Shown: positions 43,853-45,927 of the stretch, piece by piece
Layout: the number at the start of each line of letters is the position of its first letter
Position numbering within the stretch: position 1 is the first letter of the stretch
DNA from: Pseudidiomarina sp.
GTDB lineage: Bacteria; Pseudomonadota; Gammaproteobacteria; Enterobacterales; Alteromonadaceae
Reading direction: 5' to 3'
Length of the DNA stretch: 45,927 nt
NCBI GenBank assembly: GCA_023260975.1
Contig: JALQTK010000011.1
Coordinates: 1-45,927, forward strand
The notes under the pieces: model-generated
Database searches by the model: none
Told to the model about the DNA's origin: nothing
The model's input: only the letters and a program-made list of their open reading frames with translations
Translations under genes and position numbers: made by a program

Positions 43853-45927
43853 TTAGGGTGATTTTTTATAGAGCTGAAACCACGCCAAGGTGTGCTCAAT
43901 CTTGCTAATCATTTGTGACGGTCGTGCGGTGACGTTATGCGATGCACCCGGCACCCGCACCATTGCGGTATCGATTTGGCGTAGCTTCAGCGCCTGATAA
44001 AACTGTTCTATTTCTGACATCGGTACACGGCGGTCATTTTCACCACTAAATAATAAGGTGGGGGTAACTACATTGCCGACCAATGACAACGGCGAGCGCT
44101 GCCAATAGTGAGCCAGATCTTCCCACGGCATGGCTGGGAACTGGTTACCAATTTGACCAATGTAACTATCGGCGGTCAGCGTTTTGCTGATCCAGTTAAT
44201 CACTGGATTGGTCGCAGCGGCGGCGTTAAAACGGTTAGTCAGGCCAACTGCATAGGCGGTGGCGATGCCGCCAGCCGAGCCACCGGCGATAAATAGGTTA
44301 TTAGCATCAATAAAGCCGCGTTCGATAAGCGCATCAATACCTGACATGTGGTCGGCGTGATCACGCTCAGATGAGTAAAAACCATCGAGCAAGAGTGCAA
44401 ACGCCTCACCATACGAGGTACTGCCACGGTAATTATTGTAGAACACCACATAACCTTCGGCTGCATAGCGTTGCAGTTCTGCACTAAACATTGGGCCATA
44501 GGCTAAATGCGGGCCACCGTGAATTTCAATAATCAACGGGTATTGCTTAGTCGGGTCAAAATCAGCCGGAGTGAGATACCAGCCATGAATTTCAGTCTGA
44601 TCAAAACTCGATGGATAACGCACCTCATGGAGTTTAGCTAATTGACGATGCGCGAGAATATCTTCGTTCAATACAGTTAAGCTACGAACGCTACCGGCTT
44701 GTTTACCGGTAGTTGCGACCACTGCCACATCAGCCGGGCGCTCTGCACTGCCGCGGGTGTAAGCCAGCAGACCGGAGCCAGTAGCGACTGAATACATGCC
44801 GCTCAAATACGGCCGCCCTACCGATACACCGCCAACATCATCAACCCAATCACGCAGCTTGCCGGCACGGGTTACGGTGGCCAGCTTGTTGCGGCCTTGA
44901 TCGCTGTATTGAATGCTCATCAAATCGTTATTAAGCCAATAGGGGTCCTCAACTGAACGATCAAGCTCAGAGAGCAGTTGCTGTTGGCTTTGGTCAGCCA
45001 TATTGAGCAGCGTTAAGCGACTATTTTGATAAGGCACCTGTTGATTATTACGCTGCAAGAATGCCAGCGTTTTGCCATCTGGGCTAAACACTGGGTTCCA
45101 CTCGCGACCAGCAGTCGAAGTCACTTGCGTAAGCGCAGTCGTGGCCAGCGCGACTTGCCATAAATCACTCTCATTGGGCTGATACTCCCAGTTCGGCTGA
45201 CGATTGGCAGAGAAAACAATCGCGCTGCTATCGCGCTGCCAAGCTAACCGCCCGCCGTGATTAAAATTGCCATGGGTTAATTGGCGTGCGCTGCCACCTT
45301 CGCTCGGCACCACAAAAATGTGTCGATAACTGTTGGCGAGGATGCCGGCACCATCTTGCTGATAAGCGGCGCGTTCAATGACCCGAGCAGCAGCGGCCCA
45401 CTGGGCTTTTTCCGGTTTCTTCGGTTTTTTAATAGCTTTTTCAAAGGCACTTTTTTCCGCCGCAACGGTCATGCTAAAAGCCAGTTGCTGGCCATCAGGC
45501 GACCAAGCAAACTGACTTGGGCTCGATGGTACCTTGGTTATTTGCGCGACAGTTTGTGTCGCAACCCAATAGACATGGATTTGATTCTGCCCGCCACGGT
45601 TAGAACTAAACGCCAAGCGACTGCCATCAGGTGACCAACTCGGGTTGCCATAACTAAAATTATCCGCAAATAACGGGGTATGTTGTCCGCTTGCTACATC
45701 CAGCAACCATAAACTCCGTACAGTAGTATCAGTCATCACATCAAAGCTATTGCGCACGTAGGCGATATGCTTACCATTGGGTGATATCTGCACATCATTG
45801 GCGAATTCGAGTTGGAAAATATCCTCCGCCTGCAATGGTTGCAATGAATTTTCGGAGCTATTTTCAGCACTGAGGGGGGCTGCGCTGAAGCTAACAACCG
45901 AAACAGTAAATAACAGTGCTATTGTAG
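43853..45927 (-). CDS. S9 family (prolyl oligopeptidase) peptidase, 5'-partial at window edge
   Basis: A serine peptidase with an N-terminal beta-propeller of TolB/WD40-like repeats (WSPDGSRLAFSSNRGG and similar, about the first 380 residues) and a C-terminal alpha/beta-hydrolase. The triad is visible: Ser in FIAGGSAGGIA, Asp in SGENDRRVP and His in PGASHNVT. The frame stays open past 45844 to the window edge and encodes a hydrophobic stretch ending FSAAPLSAENSS, the end of a signal peptide, so the true start lies outside and the protein is exported. An apparent TTG start at 45844 is rejected for this reason. It probably cleaves oligopeptides in the periplasm. Confidence 0.93.
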   Translation of the reverse strand, partial: TIALLFTVSVVSFSAAPLSAENSSENSLQPLQAEDIFQLEFANDVQISPNGKHIAYVRNSFDVMTDTTVRSLWLLDVASGQHTPLFADNFSYGNPSWSPDGSRLAFSSNRGGQNQIHVYWVATQTVAQITKVPSSPSQFAWSPDGQQLAFSMTVAAEKSAFEKAIKKPKKPEKAQWAAAARVIERAAYQQDGAGILANSYRHIFVVPSEGGSARQLTHGNFNHGGRLAWQRDSSAIVFSANRQPNWEYQPNESDLWQVALATTALTQVTSTAGREWNPVFSPDGKTLAFLQRNNQQVPYQNSRLTLLNMADQSQQQLLSELDRSVEDPYWLNNDLMSIQYSDQGRNKLATVTRAGKLRDWVDDVGGVSVGRPYLSGMYSVATGSGLLAYTRGSAERPADVAVVATTGKQAGSVRSLTVLNEDILAHRQLAKLHEVRYPSSFDQTEIHGWYLTPADFDPTKQYPLIIEIHGGPHLAYGPMFSAELQRYAAEGYVVFYNNYRGSTSYGEAFALLLDGFYSSERDHADHMSGIDALIERGFIDANNLFIAGGSAGGIATAYAVGLTNRFNAAAATNPVINWISKTLTADSYIGQIGNQFPAMPWEDLAHYWQRSPLSLVGNVVTPTLLFSGENDRRVPMSEIEQFYQALKLRQIDTAMVRVPGASHNVTARPSQMISKIEHTLAWFQLYKKSP

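Noticed and set aside
1-45927. CRISPR arrays, tRNA or rRNA genes, insertion sequences, prophage or toxin-antitoxin genes
   Set aside because: No repeat-spacer pattern, cloverleaf, transposase, integrase or small toxin pair was found; gene content and order look like core chromosome throughout.

Overview
The window reads as ordinary chromosomal backbone of a Gammaproteobacterium, most likely Alteromonadales and plausibly Idiomarinaceae. The evidence is gene content and order: ftsYEX-rpoH, yibN-secB-gpsA, coaBC-slmA, radC-rpmB-rpmG, mutM, rsmD-DUF1145 and nfuA/comF/bioH all follow gammaproteobacterial order. Added to these are an aa3-type cytochrome oxidase cluster, two large secreted peptidases and an NhaC-type Na+/H+ antiporter, which fit a marine or saline peptide-using bacterium. 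Genus is inference. I saw no rRNA, tRNA, CRISPR, phage, transposon or integron signal, and no stretch over 300 bases lacks a gene.

Layout. 1-6.2 kb: the end of coxA, then ctaG, coxC, a DUF2909 gene on the other strand, SURF1, a Sco-like protein, ctaA, ctaB and sco; this covers copper delivery, haem a synthesis and oxidase assembly. 6.2-15 kb: polysaccharide deacetylase, MATE transporter, nfuA, M14 peptidase, comF, bioH, mutM and a prolyl-hydroxylase-like oxygenase. 15-20.7 kb: rpmG, rpmB, radC, a small lipoprotein, coaBC, slmA, gpsA, secB and a rhodanese. 20.8-27.3 kb: gpmI-envC facing rpoH-ftsX-ftsE-ftsY, which links envelope septation (EnvC is recruited by FtsEX) with the heat-shock sigma factor. 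27.4-34.6 kb: rsmD, DUF1145, yjaG, threonine/serine dehydratase, a VOC protein, a small membrane protein, a cystathionine synthase/lyase pair, a lipoprotein and threonine aldolase. 34.6-45.9 kb: comM, flavodoxin/ferredoxin reductase, ubiK, rep, cytochrome c5, pheA, GST, nhaC, yqhA, yqaA and an S9 peptidase that runs off the right edge.

No undescribed multi-gene system is visible. The best leads are in regulation and gene layout. They are a near-consensus IscR type 1 site in front of nfuA; four convergent gene pairs whose stop codons overlap by exactly 4 nt; a divergent pair (deacetylase/MATE) whose 5' coding ends overlap by about 53 nt; a 16-bp GATC-containing motif shared by the rpmB and rpoH promoters; a CpxR-type direct repeat in front of a small membrane protein; and a degenerate Sco-like protein in the oxidase cluster. 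All motif calls were made by eye and none was scored statistically.
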